Shown piece by piece: positions 1 through 12,889 of a DNA stretch of 64,000 nucleotides. The position numbers were made by a program, and so were the translations under genes. Position 1 is the stretch's first letter, and each line of letters begins with the position of its first letter. The notes below the pieces were generated by a model. It was not told the origin of the DNA. It ran no database searches and was given only the letters and a program-made list of their open reading frames with translations. Source of the DNA: Botrytis cinerea B05.10 (taxonomy: Eukaryota > Ascomycota > Leotiomycetes > Helotiales > Sclerotiniaceae); the NCBI RefSeq assembly GCF_000143535.2, contig NC_037312.1, positions 1,984,001 through 2,048,000 of the forward strand, in the 5' to 3' direction.

Positions 1-1427
1 TTTTGAAAAATAGTGTAAGTGGCTGAACAGTGCTGCTACTCACTCCCCCCATTCACTTCTCTTATTTATTTCTCTCATCCGCTTCTTTTATTCACTTCTC
101 ACTTCTCTTGTTCGCCGCCCTTCACCATTTTTAATCGAGGTGCCATCGCCATTTTGAAAGTGATCAGATCGGTTTCTGGCGGGCGATGGATGGTGAGCGG
201 CTGATTTGCTTAGGAAGAAGATAGATGGAGATGAGGATCACCAGTGAGTATACAAACTAATAGGACACTGTAAAAATAGACTTGTAGATATTGATTCTTG
301 TATCTTAGGCATACCTAGTTACAATGATTTGATGCCAATCGATTTCCCATGTAGCCTCCCGGATTATTCGCAGATTTGATATTGAACCAATTTTGTTGGA
401 AACTGAGCATCATTTCTGATCCCAACGCAATAGAATCCCAACGCAATAGAAACCAAGAGAAAATTATAGGAAATTGTCAAAAGCACACGAGCACCCTGTT
501 TATCCCACTTTCAAATGAAAATGAAAATGCCAACGCCAACAATTTTTCTTTTTTTAAAAAAAAAGTAGGAAGAGAACTCCGCTCAAGATGACTCGATTGG
601 GCCCTTGGCATGAATAGATCTAGCTCTTCTCATTGCTTGAAAGAGAAAGAAAGAGGCTTCATTTTCTGCAGATCTGTGTGGTATGAAACAATCAGTAGGA
701 GACTTCATAGATCATAGTGTAACCAGGGTATCCAATAGTCCAAACTGCAGTCCAACATTCTCGAACGTCATGAGAACATAGGAGACAAAAACATCAAATC
801 TAAATAAGTGATTGAGTTTGTGATAAATTTATGAAGATTGGCGCTGATAGTATTAGGGCATGCCAGCACAATAGGAATGCATTGGTAACCAACGAACAAA
901 CCTGGACCAAATTAGAGAATTGAAATAAGCTCCCGCTATATACAATACTATTTGAAGCTTTACGATAATTAAAGATTATCAAAACATCGACCCCAATTCA
1001 AATTACTATAATTAATTCATTTGCATTTTCGTAATATAATATCTTTTTGTAAAACCCTTTGATAAGTATTTCTTTATTCCCAAAACATTGCTAGATAAAT
1101 ACTAACTAATTGAAAACGCAAAAAAAAACTTTAGGTTGTATTGTATTAGTATTAAATAAAGTATTATTTATATATCTTGAGAAGTAAACGAGCAATAATT
1201 CACCATCTGCAATCTTGAAACCAACTGTTTTGACAATCCTACTTATTAATACCCTAGCTATACGAGTAAAGGTTAAACTCAATAAGCTTTCGACAATTTT
1301 GAATGAAAGATTAAACAAGATATAATCGAATCAAATCTATCATGATGAGATTATATTAAAATGCTACAAAGCTTATGCAGAAATTCCTTGGCTTTCGTAG
1401 CAAAATGTACGAATATCCAATTACTCC
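1..1427. other. AT-rich intergenic DNA, no gene seen
   Basis: No reading frame here resembles a known protein. The stretch from about 960 to 1340 is markedly AT-rich. A C-poor, A-rich tract lies near 540-565. Short open frames are chance. Nothing can be assigned. Confidence 0.6.
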
Positions 1428-1970
1428 CACATCTTGGTGGCAACTCCGGGCAGACTGCTCCACTTGACGAAACTTGAAAGAGTCACATTTACCAAGTTGA
1501 AGATATTGGTCTTGGACGAGGCAAATGTGCTGGTTGGCCAGGAAGTCGACTGGTCTGAACCCACATCACAAGGAGGTATCATCGAAGTGGTCGGAACCCT
1601 CACAATCCGAAGAGTGTTGATCGCACCAACAAGATCGTCAGAAAAGACAGAAGCTGGTAAACGATGGCTAACCACCTCGTACAAGAGAATCACTTCGGCT
1701 TCGGAGACCGACGTAACGAGTCTCTTGCATATATCATGTGCTTTTGTCCAAGCCAAGACTACAGACAAGTGGTCTGAGTTGATGACGATCTACCACACCA
1801 TTGTTGAAATCTTATACAAATCCCGCCAGATCAATACAGGCGTGAAGGATTTCCTCTTTTGTCTTTTGACTATGAGCGAGGAGGAATTTAAAGTCTTTAT
1901 TTTTGGATGGGGAAAGGATGTTGTTTTGGGAAGATGGGGTTCTTGGGATGAGACTTGTGCTTGTGGTTGA
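1428..1970 (+). pseudogene. DEAD-box RNA helicase fragment (relic)
   Basis: The first ~45 codons match the DEAD-box helicase core. They contain the motif Ib-like VATPGRLLHL (about 1437-1466) followed, at normal spacing, by LVLDEAN, which corresponds to motif II (DEAD) with Asn in place of the final Asp. After about 1570 the similarity fades, although the frame stays open to 1970. The Q motif and Walker A are not visible upstream and the SAT and HRxGR motifs are not visible downstream. A complete helicase needs about 400 residues, so this is a fragment. The Asp-to-Asn change could come from one G-to-A mutation. I infer a truncated, decaying copy. The alternative, an exon of a gene with unseen introns, is less likely because no neighbouring helicase exon was found. 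Confidence 0.45.
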
Positions 1971-3735
1971 GCTTTGTATTCGCAGATGTGCGAGGATGGA
2001 TATGAGGATTAGTCGAGCATAATAGATTGACTGAGCTTAAAAGAATCATTGAACGTGAGAGAACAGCCGTGGAAGGTTATTTCCAGGGTGATTTAGGTCT
2101 CGCGGAGATTAGAGATGAAAGAGATTTGTCGAGATGCGTGAAATTTGTTGTATACCCCTTGTCAGTTATAATACCGAGATTTCGATATAAATATAGATAT
2201 GCTGAAGATTTCTGTGAAGTTTTTAGTTGTCAAGTGTACGTATGATATTCGAATCGAGTAATCGCAAGGGATGTGTGTGTACATAGATAGGTGTTGATTT
2301 AGATTTTACACGTCTATGTCTTTGTCTGTCTCTGGCCATCTTGATTCTTGAATCTTGAATTGTGGACATATGGATTTTGAGAGAATACAACACTGGTTAT
2401 ACAAAGTACAAGCTGGTAACGAACAACAAGGAGCTGTGATGATAGCCGAAATCAGATAAAATTAGTCTTTGGAAATTTCAGACGGTAATTGTGAATTGGA
2501 TATCGCGTCTCCATCTAGTGGTGAGGAGGGAGTGTATAATACTAGATACTTATGTGATATATTCACTCTCCGATGTATCCAATGGATTGAAAGCCTATCT
2601 TCTGATTGTGATGGACCAAACTCTCGATCGAGAAAAAGTTCCGTAGTTCAGTTGTATATCTGATATTCTGCGATTTCCAACCCAACCCCTTGGCTTCGAT
2701 GGTGCTTTTATGATTTGGGTAGAATGAGAGTTACTGGTTACTGCAATGGTAGACGAGGATTTGGATAGGATGGCGTGCTTATTGGAGTATGAGAGATGAA
2801 TGTCATAATACGGTGTGATGGATGGTGGGGAATCATATATATCAGTACCTTTTTTGAAGTACCATATGTGATAGATAGCAAGGGAGGAGAACATTCATCT
2901 CTTTCTTTTACTCTTCGAAGAGGTTCCCAGTTTCTTTTGATGGAAAGGAGGATGGAACAGGGAGGAGGACTTCACTCCTCACTGTACCACTCTTACATCA
3001 TCTTGAAAAGTTGACTGGTTGCTGTTTGATACCTAGATCTTGGGGACCAATCTATCATCACCAATCAATCAATCCCGCGGTTCTTTTTCTTCCCCCTCAG
3101 CTGTCATGGTAGAATAAACCCACAACCTCCAAAACATTCCTACAACATCCGCATTCCCTATCCTCATCCACCCTTGCAACTCAAACCCCCAAACTCAAAA
3201 GAATAATAAAATTCCCCTTCGCGACACCATTCCCCAAAGGAGCACCGGAGCCAAACCCTTGCATGAACGAACCTCTCTTCTAACTTTCTACCCTTCCAAA
3301 CCGAATCCCCGATACGGCACGGACGGATTTACGGATCCATCATTCATTCCATCAACCACTCTCCACAAAAAAGCTCTAAATCCCGAAAGAAAGGATTCCC
3401 TCCCCATGCAATCTTTAAATCCGAACAAACAAACAAACCAGAGAAACACGTGGAAATATGCAAGCGATGCGAAAATCCGACAGAACATTCGGATTTTAGT
3501 TTGGTTTCCCGAGAAGAGTGGAGAATGGAAGGGTAGTGGAAGAGCGAGAGAAGAAATCTCGAAGGAAATTTTTTTCTTTAAAAAAAAAAAAAAAAAAGAA
3601 TTATAAAAAAATGGAGATGCAATGACGATATGACTTGCAAGGGAGATTGAGAACCAGAATCAGAAAGAGAGAGAGAGAGAGAGTGATGTCTTTGAGAGAT
3701 CGGGTATTGTAGGAATGGATATTCAATGTGTTACT

Positions 3736-3794
3736 ATACCATACCATCCCATACCATCCCATCCCATACCATCCCATACCATCCCATACCATAC
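3736..3794. repeat. ACCATCCC/ACCAT simple repeat
   Basis: Imperfect tandem array of 5-mer and 10-mer units (ACCAT, ACCATCCCAT) over about 60 bp. It lies in non-coding DNA and is probably length-polymorphic. Confidence 0.85.
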
Positions 3795-4100
3795 GACAAG
3801 ACAAGTCTGTAACGGTACTGACCGAGAAGAGTAGTCGGAGAAGCATGAAGGGGATTTGTGTTTTTTTGTTCTCGGGGGTTCTTTTTTTATTTAAAGAAAA
3901 AGAAAAAAAAAATAATTAAGAAGAAATAAATGAATGAATGAGTGAAAGAGTGAAAGAGAGGGGAGGGATTTGTAACTTCTTGATACATACCAACTGGTTA
4001 GGATTCAGGAACTTATTTCCCATTTCCCATTTCCTACATATGTATATATATATATACACACATTTCAATTCCCTTGACTTCCCAGACCAGGATTGCCAAA

Positions 4101-4117
4101 CCCCCCCCCCCCCCCCC
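4101..4117. repeat. Poly-C tract, 17 C
   Basis: Uninterrupted run of 17 C following GCCAAA. It is a likely polymerase-slippage site, so its length may be inexact. Confidence 0.9.
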
Positions 4118-7100
4118 AAGGGTCCATTCGTAGTGAACAACAGGCAAGGCAATACCAAACCCGATGAAAAAAAGAAAAAGATGCCTCTCTACTAGGTACT
4201 TACCTACCTACCTCCATCTGAAAAAATTGTCGTCTGTGCCAGATCCCCCGCTTGATATAAAGAAATGGAGAAATGAAGAATGGATGGATGGAGAACAGCG
4301 AGAGATTTAGACGGATCGAGGGAGAAGGAGGCTGTGCTGAGTTGCGAACGTCGTCTTGGGAAGAGTACGTACCTAATAATACAGTGATAATAAGTGTAGT
4401 GCGTATAGCGAGCGAGCGACCGACCGTGTGACCGGACCGGACTGGATTGGATTGGATTGGATTGGATGGACCACCAGACAATCCCAAGGCTGTGCGAGTG
4501 GATCGATATCGAGATGAGATGAGATGAGAGGGAGACGCCTTGTGTGGATGAATATGCCGAAGCGTTGGTTTTGCTTGTGCATGCATGTGCCGATGGAAGG
4601 ATGGATAGATAGATATTGTAGTCACGTTTACTAGATATACATACCTATACATGTATAGAGATCTTTATTGCGCCGAGGAGGAGCAGGGAGTAGAGATTTC
4701 TGTTTAGAGTATGGGATAGACACGGAGGAAACTCATTATATGGCAGTTTTTTGAATTTACATAGCACGTAGAACAGCTTGCTCGCGAAAGAGATGTATGT
4801 ACTCGTGTTCGTGGCATTTGACGAATATGGTCCAACACCACTCGACCAAACATGTATGTATGTATGCATGCATGTGACGTACAAGTCCACGTTCAAGAAA
4901 ACTAATATATAACAACAAGAAAACGGATAATAGTACGTCCCTGCAACAACTTTCACAAACCAATTAAACATCCGGCAATTCGAATGGAAAAGCTCGACTG
5001 TGCACCACAATCGCCGTGTAATTTCCCACCCTACTCGAACTATCAAAACCAAAACCAATTCCAAGAAAGTCCTACTCGGTCCGAACAAAAATCCGAATAC
5101 CCGGACGATCGCTCGTACTCGCAGGCGTGCGAGTAAACCGCCAATAAAAGACACGAAGAAATAAGGAGGGAAAAAGAACCCCCATGAAGAAAGATTCGCA
5201 GACCCATCAATTCTTGCAAATGTGTCAAAACACGGTGCCTCCCTGAACCCTCCAAACTTTATCACGAAATGTGTGTAGTTCATCCGATTACATCCGCCTG
5301 CTGTTTTGTCATTTGGATGCGGGATAGGAGCGTAGATACGAACCGATATTTGACCATGTCACACCCGAGAATCAAATCCATAAAAACGGGCAGTGATTTA
5401 TTATTGATCACACTCCATGTCTATATATCCAAGCTTTGATGAACCCTGCTTCTCCTATACTTCGCGCAAGGCTTCGTACAAGAGATGGACAATTACAATT
5501 GACTTCTCGTATCGCGACGCCCTTTTGTCGCGAGAAGCGAACCGTAATTGGGTGTGATACGAAAAGATAGACAGACGTATTACCATCCCAGGAAGGATTA
5601 GTTCAGGCACATAACTTTTCACTGGGACGATTATTCATGTCTGACGTATGAGGGAATGGTAAGGCTGAGGCTTGTGTGAGATGAAACGGAGACGGAGAGC
5701 AAAAGGTGCTAGCGAGATGTGAGAGAGCGAGGCTGAGCGAGGTGGTGAGGATTACTCCATGAGGTAATTGGGTGCGCTGTGGCTTCGCTTGAGGGTTGGG
5801 ATCGGGGCAGTTGAAATGAATGGAGATGGATGGCACGGGTAAGATGGATCTATCCCATCCCATGAGGTAGACCACGAGGACTCAAGGGGGGAGAGGGGTA
5901 TTTACTGCTGGGTTCGGTAGCGAGGCATTGGAGTACTGTGAAGGTTGTCGAAGATAAAGGCTAAATAAACAATGAGATGCTTCTCGGAGACGTGTTCATG
6001 TAAGACATCTATGAATCATACCTCATGCCCCATACAAAGCGACGTTGGAACGCAGAGCGCATCCATGCAGGAGAGCACCTCGCGTTCATGATTTCCAAAC
6101 CCACCGATCACAAAGAATTCGAGAGACGTTCACCACGAAGAATGCGATTACCAATCCCATGAAAGACTCAAGGTCTATTACTCATCGACCCCTCGACCCC
6201 TCGTGTTCCAGCCAACCATCTCATCTCATTTATCTCCGTCGAGTCACCCAAAATCTCCGCTGATTAATGCGCCCGGCCGAATGAACTCACCCTTTTCTGA
6301 CATAATGATCGACCCCGGAGCGCCAATCACAGCGTGCGGCATGGAATTAAGGTTAACGGAGCTTTGGTAAAGGCCGCGTCGGGAACAGGAATTAGAGAAA
6401 TGCGCCCGCCCGTTTTCCATTTGGCGAAGACTCATCCTGAGAGTTGGGATGATGGGTACCGGTGTGATGAGAAGGGCTTAGCCTTCTTATCCCAGGGTTG
6501 AACATGTTGGGGAATTAAATCGATTGCCCAATCGAGGCATACAGGAAGTTTCAAGAACCCGAGTCACGTCGCCGAGATGAGTCTTTGTGTATGCATCGTG
6601 TATCGCACCGTACCAGCGTCCATCCAGAGAGCGAAGAGAGTGAGAAGTGTAAAGCAGAAATCGGCCGAACCGTCGGATCTGGTGGATATTCAATTTCCGC
6701 AAGGGGTTTGCGATGCTGGAAGATTTCTACTTTTCTTCTTTTCTACATTTCTATGACTGTTCGGCGGTCAGCAGATTGGCTTCATGCTCTCACGCGTATT
6801 AGGTACGAGGTACGATGCACGAGCGAGCGAGCGAGCCATGGACTCTTTTTGGCCTCGGAGAATAAGATTGAGGTTTTATGGGTCCGGCCGGTGATGCAGT
6901 GAAAATTATGAAGATATCGTGATAAAATTTGAAGGGCACAAGCTAATAAACTACAACATGCTCACTAATCTAGTGCGTAAAGCAGAGAGAGAAAAAAAAA
7001 CTTTATCCATGTGGAGCTGTTAGGGTCGTGATTCCCGTCAAGGTTTCGGACGGTGGGCGGAAGTGGTGGTCTGGAGAGGATTGGGATATGCACCGCATTA

Positions 7101-8990
7101 TCCGTCCAGGCCACTGACATGAATGAATACCAAGCCATTGATCAAACGAACATCTACCAGGTAGCGGCTGCAACTTGCGGGGAGCCATCATCCCATCTAT
7201 AGCATCCATATTATGCAAACCACACCCCGAGATACCTGCCTCGTCACGAGCAGGAGGGAGCACAGGTCGTAGATAGTCGTCGAATACATGCAGGACATTT
7301 TGGAGGGCACTGATTCGGATTCGGATTCTGACTCAAACTGCCATTCTGACTCCGATTGTGCAAGTCGGTACGGATTTCGAAACGCCATGGATCGATTCTT
7401 GGCCCCGGCCTAGCTCGTGCGCTTTCGTATCATTAAATTGTGTGCATACCGTTTTTCTGTACCTATGTGTATTGAGCAGTCGGTATGTTGACGTTGGATG
7501 ACTACGCATGTGTGTGCGTGTGTGTGTGTGGGCGGGGGGACTGACGCGGAAACTCGGTGTCGGTGAACCATGGCCACTTCACAGAGGATCCGAGATTTGC
7601 GAGGGCCACGCTCCAAGGGGCATCGAGCATCCAAGATATCCAAGCCCTGTGAAGTGGTGAGGTGCAGCAGTGGTGCAGAAAGGCGGAGATCTGGGATGGA
7701 TGGCATTGTGGGCTGCCTGATGAACGATACGTGTGTGGTTATTATTTATTTTATTATTTATTTATTTATTTATTTTAGGTTTTTTTCCTTTCATTATTTT
7801 CACCCATCGCTGCATGCATGCATGTATGTGCCTGTGTAGATGTAGATGTAGATTATTGCTATTCCCTCGCCATGATGTGCGTCCCGTACTGACTTGCACT
7901 TGCGGAAGGAGGCTGGACGAAAGCCAGGTATGTATGTACGTACAATGTATGTATCTGTATCTGTATCTGATGAGGCACAAGCTGGTTCAGGCTGCCAGCT
8001 AGCAGGAAATGTTGGAGGAAATGTTGGAGGCTCGGATTCGCATTCGTGGCAGTCTCGTGAGTCGTGGACACGTTTGAGGAGAAGTTGGTTGAGGGTGGGA
8101 TCAGACCAACGGATTCTTGGGATGGGGCATTTGGGGCATTCTATCTCCTCTGTCCGTCTGCACTGCGCTGCTCTGCTCTGCTCTGGACATGTGTTCTGGA
8201 CACCGGGTAGGGAAATGGATGGGCAATGATTAAAGTTTCTTTGGGCGTGTAGATGATGGATGTATCACGCGCAAGACATTGGGAGGATTTGGTAGGTGTA
8301 GATGTAGGTTGTCGTCGTTATCAGGCGTATGCCATGCATTAAAGGAATACACAACTGATGACGATGATGATGGTGGTGGTGGTGATTCGGCATTATCTGA
8401 TTATGTTTTATTTTATTTGTTTATTTCCTATTTGATTTTCATGGAGGTGCAAAATTGATGCATGCGTTTGGAGATGGGATCTGGAATCTCGACAGACTTT
8501 CGTTTTCACAATCGTGGAGAAATGATGCCATGTGTTGCTTTGTCACCAGCGATAGCAAATGGAAGAAAGAAGAAAGAAGAAATCATGATTAGAAAGTCCC
8601 GATGATTTCACCATGCCGGTGCCAATCAATGCCAATACCGAATTTCCATGGAGCCAAGGAGTTGATGATGGGCGAGTTTGTCATCAGGAACACACAAAGG
8701 AAATCGTGGGGATGGAGATATCTTGGGATTCAACCGGAGAGAGGGAGAGGAGGTAGTAGCAGTGATCATTTGGGCCAATAATTGGATGTAATCTTATTGT
8801 GATTCATTGATCAGATTAGATAGATGGCTACGCTCCCTACGGACAGCTTCATTACTCGGCATCTTGGCCATGTAACGATCCTTTCCTTTCCGACTGCATC
8901 GAATCCATCGTCAACCGCGTCCAAAGTGTGTCTGTCTTGTCTGGTGGAATTAAGATTCGGAGTGGTTGGATTAGTCAAGCAATCTATCCG

Positions 8991-9119
8991 ACCGTCAGTC
9001 AGTCCGTCAGTCCATCAGTCAATCAATCAGTCTAGTCACTCTAGTCATTCCAGTCATTCCAGTCAGTCCATCAATCAATCAATCTATCAATCAATCAATC
9101 AACCAACCAACCAACCAAT
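8991..9119. repeat. Degenerate CAGT/CAAT/CAAC tetranucleotide array
   Basis: About 130 bp of tetramer units that drift from CAGT through TCAA/ATCA to CAAC. The array contains several sub-blocks (CAGTC-rich, then CAATCAAT, then AACC). It is an ageing microsatellite in non-coding DNA. Confidence 0.8.
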
Positions 9120-9944
9120 TTCGTAATCCAGCTTGGAGAGAGACTGGAGTTTACCAATTCAGACCAGCCGGACCTGTGCTCGATTTCCTCTTTCGTCTGG
9201 ATTTCTTTGTGCTTATTGTTTTGGCTTTCTAAGCACCCACGCAGGATCCTCTTTGCACCCCATACACACTGGCACACTTAGTCACCCGAGCCCAAGCCAT
9301 TCTGTAATTCCGTTCCATCCATCGGGCTGAAAATCATAAATCATACCGCTGCGGACTTTACTCGCATGCGGAAAAGAAGAAAAAATAAGCACGAAGACGA
9401 AGCAGCTAGTGAAGAAAGAAACGACGCAAGATACTGCCCGGACAGGTCTAGCCTCGCACGCTAGCGCATGGGGTTAAAGGGTTTAATGGTTTAATGGCTA
9501 ATGTTTAATGGCGATGACCCATCCAGCAAATCCACAACTCCGTTTTGTCCGGATCGCGGTCTTATGAATCAGCTCCAATTGTGCTTAACGTGCTTAATGG
9601 GGGTTCATGGCCATTTACGACAATTCCCAGAAAGATACAAAGACTGTCCGAGTTCCTCCTCATGATCGTTTCTAATTCCTCCATATCATATCATCCTCAT
9701 CAATCAATCATACACACACAACAAGTCTACAATACAAGTCTACAAGTCTACAACATTACCTCTGCTTCCTTATCCAACATCCAATCTCAACATTCAAAGC
9801 AAAAGTGTTACCGTCACATCCCGGCTATCACTTATCGACATATCAGTCCAGTCATTCACCCTCGGCTTTTCGTCTAAAAAAACACAAGCGTTGCCTTGAG
9901 TCATTCAACATCTTGCAGCATTGCAGCATAAATATTAATACAAA
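9120..9944 (+). promoter_or_regulatory. Upstream region and likely leader of the 9.9-kb gene
   Basis: The last 300 bp before the ATG at 9945 turn C/T/A-rich and G-poor, with CAATCAATCA and CAAGTCTACAA repeats (9697-9755). This is typical of leaders just upstream of highly transcribed fungal genes. A short AT-rich stretch (about 9928-9942) lies immediately before the ATG. The transcription start cannot be fixed. Confidence 0.45.
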
Positions 9945-10775
9945 ATGTCAAACATTTCCAGAAGTCCCCTTTCCTCCCCAACACCTCAATCACAACCACA
10001 ATCTCAATCACCACTATCGCCATTGAAGAGAAAGAAGATGTCGATTACTCAAACGTACTACCTTGCTCACACTGCTCGAGGAAAGCTCTCTTTCGAGGCT
10101 TCCCGAGCAGACCACGACCTTCGTCTTCTTGTCGGCCATGCAAACCTTCTCGATTCATTAATGCTTGAGCTTGCCGAAGCTGAGCAAGAGCAAGAAAGCT
10201 GGTTCAACCAATCCGTCCGCAAGGCTACCAAGCAGGAAGAACCAAAGCACATTCAATGGGCCGATAACGTGGTCGAAGAACTTGACGAAGAAGAAGAAGA
10301 CTGGGAAACATCCGACCTCGACAATGACGACTCCTCAGATGAAGAAAGCGAATTCGATTCGGATGAAGAGATTGACGAGCCTACCATGACTTCATTAACC
10401 CGCGTCCACTCAAACAACATCACAGTCTCATCGCGAGAAGTTGAGGAAGATGAGGAGAGCTTTGAAGATGATGGCGAGGAAGATTACTCCAGTCTCCAAC
10501 TTCACCTCACCAAGTCACATCACGCTGCATCATCACCACCAGAACTTGACCACGATTCCGACTCCTCAGAAGATGAATCAATGCCACCATCTCCACCATC
10601 TGATACCATCCCAACCTTCTCGGAAAAACAACAAATCGCTACCACATCCTATTACAGCAAGGCCGCTCCCTCCGCATCGATACCACAATCCGAACAACAA
10701 ACTTTCTTCGACGAAGGTTTTTATTTACCTCCTCGACAATCACAGGGTCTAATAAGTGCCATTAGCGTTTATTAA
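9945..10775 (+). CDS. Conserved-type acidic hypothetical protein, 276 aa
   Basis: Intronless frame of 276 codons, not recognised by name. Residues 1-30 are Ser/Pro/Gln-rich. Residues 31-95 look like a folded helical segment rich in aliphatic residues (KMSITQTYYLAH, then RLLVGHANLLDSLMLELAEA) and ending in WFNQSVRKA. The style resembles a domain I believe is shared among Pezizomycotina hypothetical proteins, but I cannot name it. Residues 108-150 are extremely acidic (runs of E/D), and more acidic Ser-rich stretches follow to about 210, so the C-terminal two thirds are probably disordered. The upstream ATG at 9945 was chosen; an internal ATG at residue 32, just before the conserved-looking block, is a credible alternative start. 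It has no signal peptide or membrane helix and stands alone between two deserts. A nuclear or regulatory role would be a guess. Confidence 0.8.
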   Translation: MSNISRSPLSSPTPQSQPQSQSPLSPLKRKKMSITQTYYLAHTARGKLSFEASRADHDLRLLVGHANLLDSLMLELAEAEQEQESWFNQSVRKATKQEEPKHIQWADNVVEELDEEEEDWETSDLDNDDSSDEESEFDSDEEIDEPTMTSLTRVHSNNITVSSREVEEDEESFEDDGEEDYSSLQLHLTKSHHAASSPPELDHDSDSSEDESMPPSPPSDTIPTFSEKQQIATTSYYSKAAPSASIPQSEQQTFFDEGFYLPPRQSQGLISAISVY

Positions 10776-11697
10776 ACGCCCAATTTCTTAAGATTGTCTA
10801 CGAGTTACGGATTGTATATTATAATGGGAATAGGATTTGAGCGAATTTGAGCGAAACATTTCGAGCGGGCATTTGGGAGTTTCTGAGCATATCATGGGAT
10901 TTTTTTCGTGGGCACGATTGAAAGAGAGGACCACGCGGTTACTTTTATTTATGATCGGATGGAAGGATGAATCGGATATAGGATTCAGAGATACAGAATG
11001 GATATTCACACCACTCATGCAGGGACATTAGGAGTTAAAGGGAGAATTTTCACATTCACATTCACATTCAGATGTTTGGAGATGGAGATGGATGGGACGA
11101 GGAATCAGGAAGGATAAATTTTTAAGTTATCGGGATTTGCGATAAGAGATGACGATCGCTGGATGGGATGGGATGGGATGGGATGGATTAGATAACTCCC
11201 AACTTTTATCATTTGGTTGAGCAATCTAGGAATACATACAAACAAAAAGTTTTAGCATAGCAATAATCAATATTAAGATATCAAACAAACCATTCAAAAA
11301 CATACACATCAATCCTCCTCCATTTTTGCATTGGAATAATTGTGAATGCATTGTGAATGAATGAATGCCTTGCAAATGACTCATTCCTTCCTCCTTCCAC
11401 ACAGCACAACGCATCACTAAACCTTTTTTTCACCAAAACACAGCCTTCATTTTTTCATCCCGCAGATTGATTGATTGTTGTCACAGCGATTGTTTTGTTG
11501 TCAACTCGGTATATGCAGGCAGGCAGACAGGTGGGCAGTGGGCATGAATCATCAAGGTCAAGGCTCAAGGCTCAAGGTCAAAGTTTCTTCCTCCTTCATC
11601 TATCTCGGATTTTGCTCGCTTAATTTTAATTTTAATTTTATTTTTACGACGGGTTCTATTATTTTATTTTACTTTACTTTTGCCTTTGCCTTTGCAG

Positions 11698-11729
<32 letters not shown>

Positions 11730-12126
11730 TACGGAGGGGACGGAGGGGTGCGAGTGCTGTTTGTCCGGGAGAGAGGGACGGATGGATAGATGGATAGACG
11801 GACGGACGGACGGACGGAATGAGAGGGTTCCGTTTCCGGGGATGGGGATGGGGATGGGGGTGGATGAGAGATTTCAGGTATTGGAATAGTTTGATTTACT
11901 TACTGGGTGGTTTGGGGGGTGGCATGGCATGGCATGGCATGGCATGGCGTGGGATGGCGTGGGATGGTATAGCATGGCATAACATAGGTAGACAATAGTG
12001 ATTACACAGATAGATAGATAGATAGATATGTATCGATGCGATGTGATGTGATGTGATGTGAAGATTATCAAGGAAGGAGAAGGGGAGTTTCCAAACCCCA
12101 TTCTAGATCGATACAAATCGATCCAA

Positions 12127-12130
<4 letters not shown>

Positions 12131-12157
<27 letters not shown>
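12131..12157. repeat. (GA)n microsatellite
   Basis: Perfect GA dinucleotide run of about 13 units. A CT run lies 190 bp downstream (12350-12366), so the two arms are inverted and could pair in a transcript. Confidence 0.9.
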
Positions 12158-12160
<3 letters not shown>

Positions 12161-12373
12161 GAGGGGTCATTGATTTCCATCTCTCATTCTACCTACGATC
12201 AATCCGATTGCTTTCCCAGATCCTTTTCTCCTTCTCTGTGCTGCGAGACCGACCGAGAGACGGCGAGACGGCGAGAGATTCCAAGACAGAGACAGAGACA
12301 GAGACAGAGATGGAAATTAACACGAAAAGAGTTTCTCGAATCTAGATTGCTCTCTCTCTCTCTCTCGCTCTCG

Positions 12374-12397
12374 CTCTCGCTCCCAACAGAGCGAGAG
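12374..12397. repeat. Perfect 9-bp hairpin
   Basis: Arms CTCTCGCTC (12374-12382) and GAGCGAGAG (12389-12397) are exact inverted repeats around a 6-nt loop, at the end of the CT/GCTCTC microsatellite. No T-run follows, so a Pol III terminator role is not supported. Confidence 0.7.
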
Positions 12398-12838
12398 AAG
12401 ATCGAAAGGCTAGATCAGATTATCTAGATAGGTAACTTATTATTATTAATTACTAAGGCTTTATTTTGTTAGTAACTAAGGTTAACTACCGGTAACTATT
12501 CTTTTTCGTTTTTTTCCATCGCGAATGCGACTAACTTCCCTTCTAGCCGGCCGGTAGGTGGTAGCCCTTTTTTCAAGTTTCTTGGGACAGACAGAAGGAA
12601 AGAAAGTGCGATGGCATCATCGTTCGCTCTCTTTCTTGGGATTTGGATGTGTATTCACCATCGTCATCATCATTTGTGTATTATTCACTCGTCCTATTAT
12701 TAGTAAAGAATGAATGAATGAATGAATGAACAAGAGGCTTTTCTTTTCTTTTTCTCCTTCTTCTTCTTCTTCTTCTTCTCTAGAATGGGTTTTGAGTTCT
12801 AGATCACTGGTGGATGGATGATTAGGTTGGTAATTAGG

Positions 12839-12889
12839 TAGGTAGGTAGATATACTTGTTTAGTAAGACATCATCTATCTACCTACCTA
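12839..12889. repeat. 14-bp inverted repeat of TAGG/CCTA units
   Basis: Arms 12839-12852 and 12876-12889 are exact reverse complements separated by 23 bp. Both arms are built of short TAGG or CCTA tetramers, so the structure may simply be two microsatellites that grew in opposite orientation. Confidence 0.7.

Larger units (their letters stand above)
1971..8990. other. Gene desert with simple repeats
   Basis: No convincing coding region on either strand. Composition alternates. 3050-3420 is C-rich and G-poor on the + strand, like a fungal 5' leader, and ends in a purine run with an A17-type tract near 3580-3597. 4800-5280 is again G-poor, which leaves a 212-codon open frame on the - strand that looks like a composition artefact. 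7300-7345 holds GATTCG/GACTC-type hexamer repeats. Several GA, GATG and TATT microsatellites are scattered (for example TTTA units at 7740-7770). No RNA gene was recognised. Confidence 0.55.

Noticed and set aside
4441..4467. Telomere-like GGATT repeats
   Set aside because: Only a short ATTGG array; no TTAGGG units anywhere nearby, so no sign of a telomere.
4645..5283. 212-codon - strand open frame with hydrophobic stretches
   Set aside because: The + strand here is G-poor and C/A-rich, which removes stops from the - strand by composition; no domain, odd Cys/Phe/Val composition.
8991..9119. Possible CRISPR-like or satellite array
   Set aside because: Units are 4 bp and degenerate with no spacers; an ordinary microsatellite in a eukaryote.
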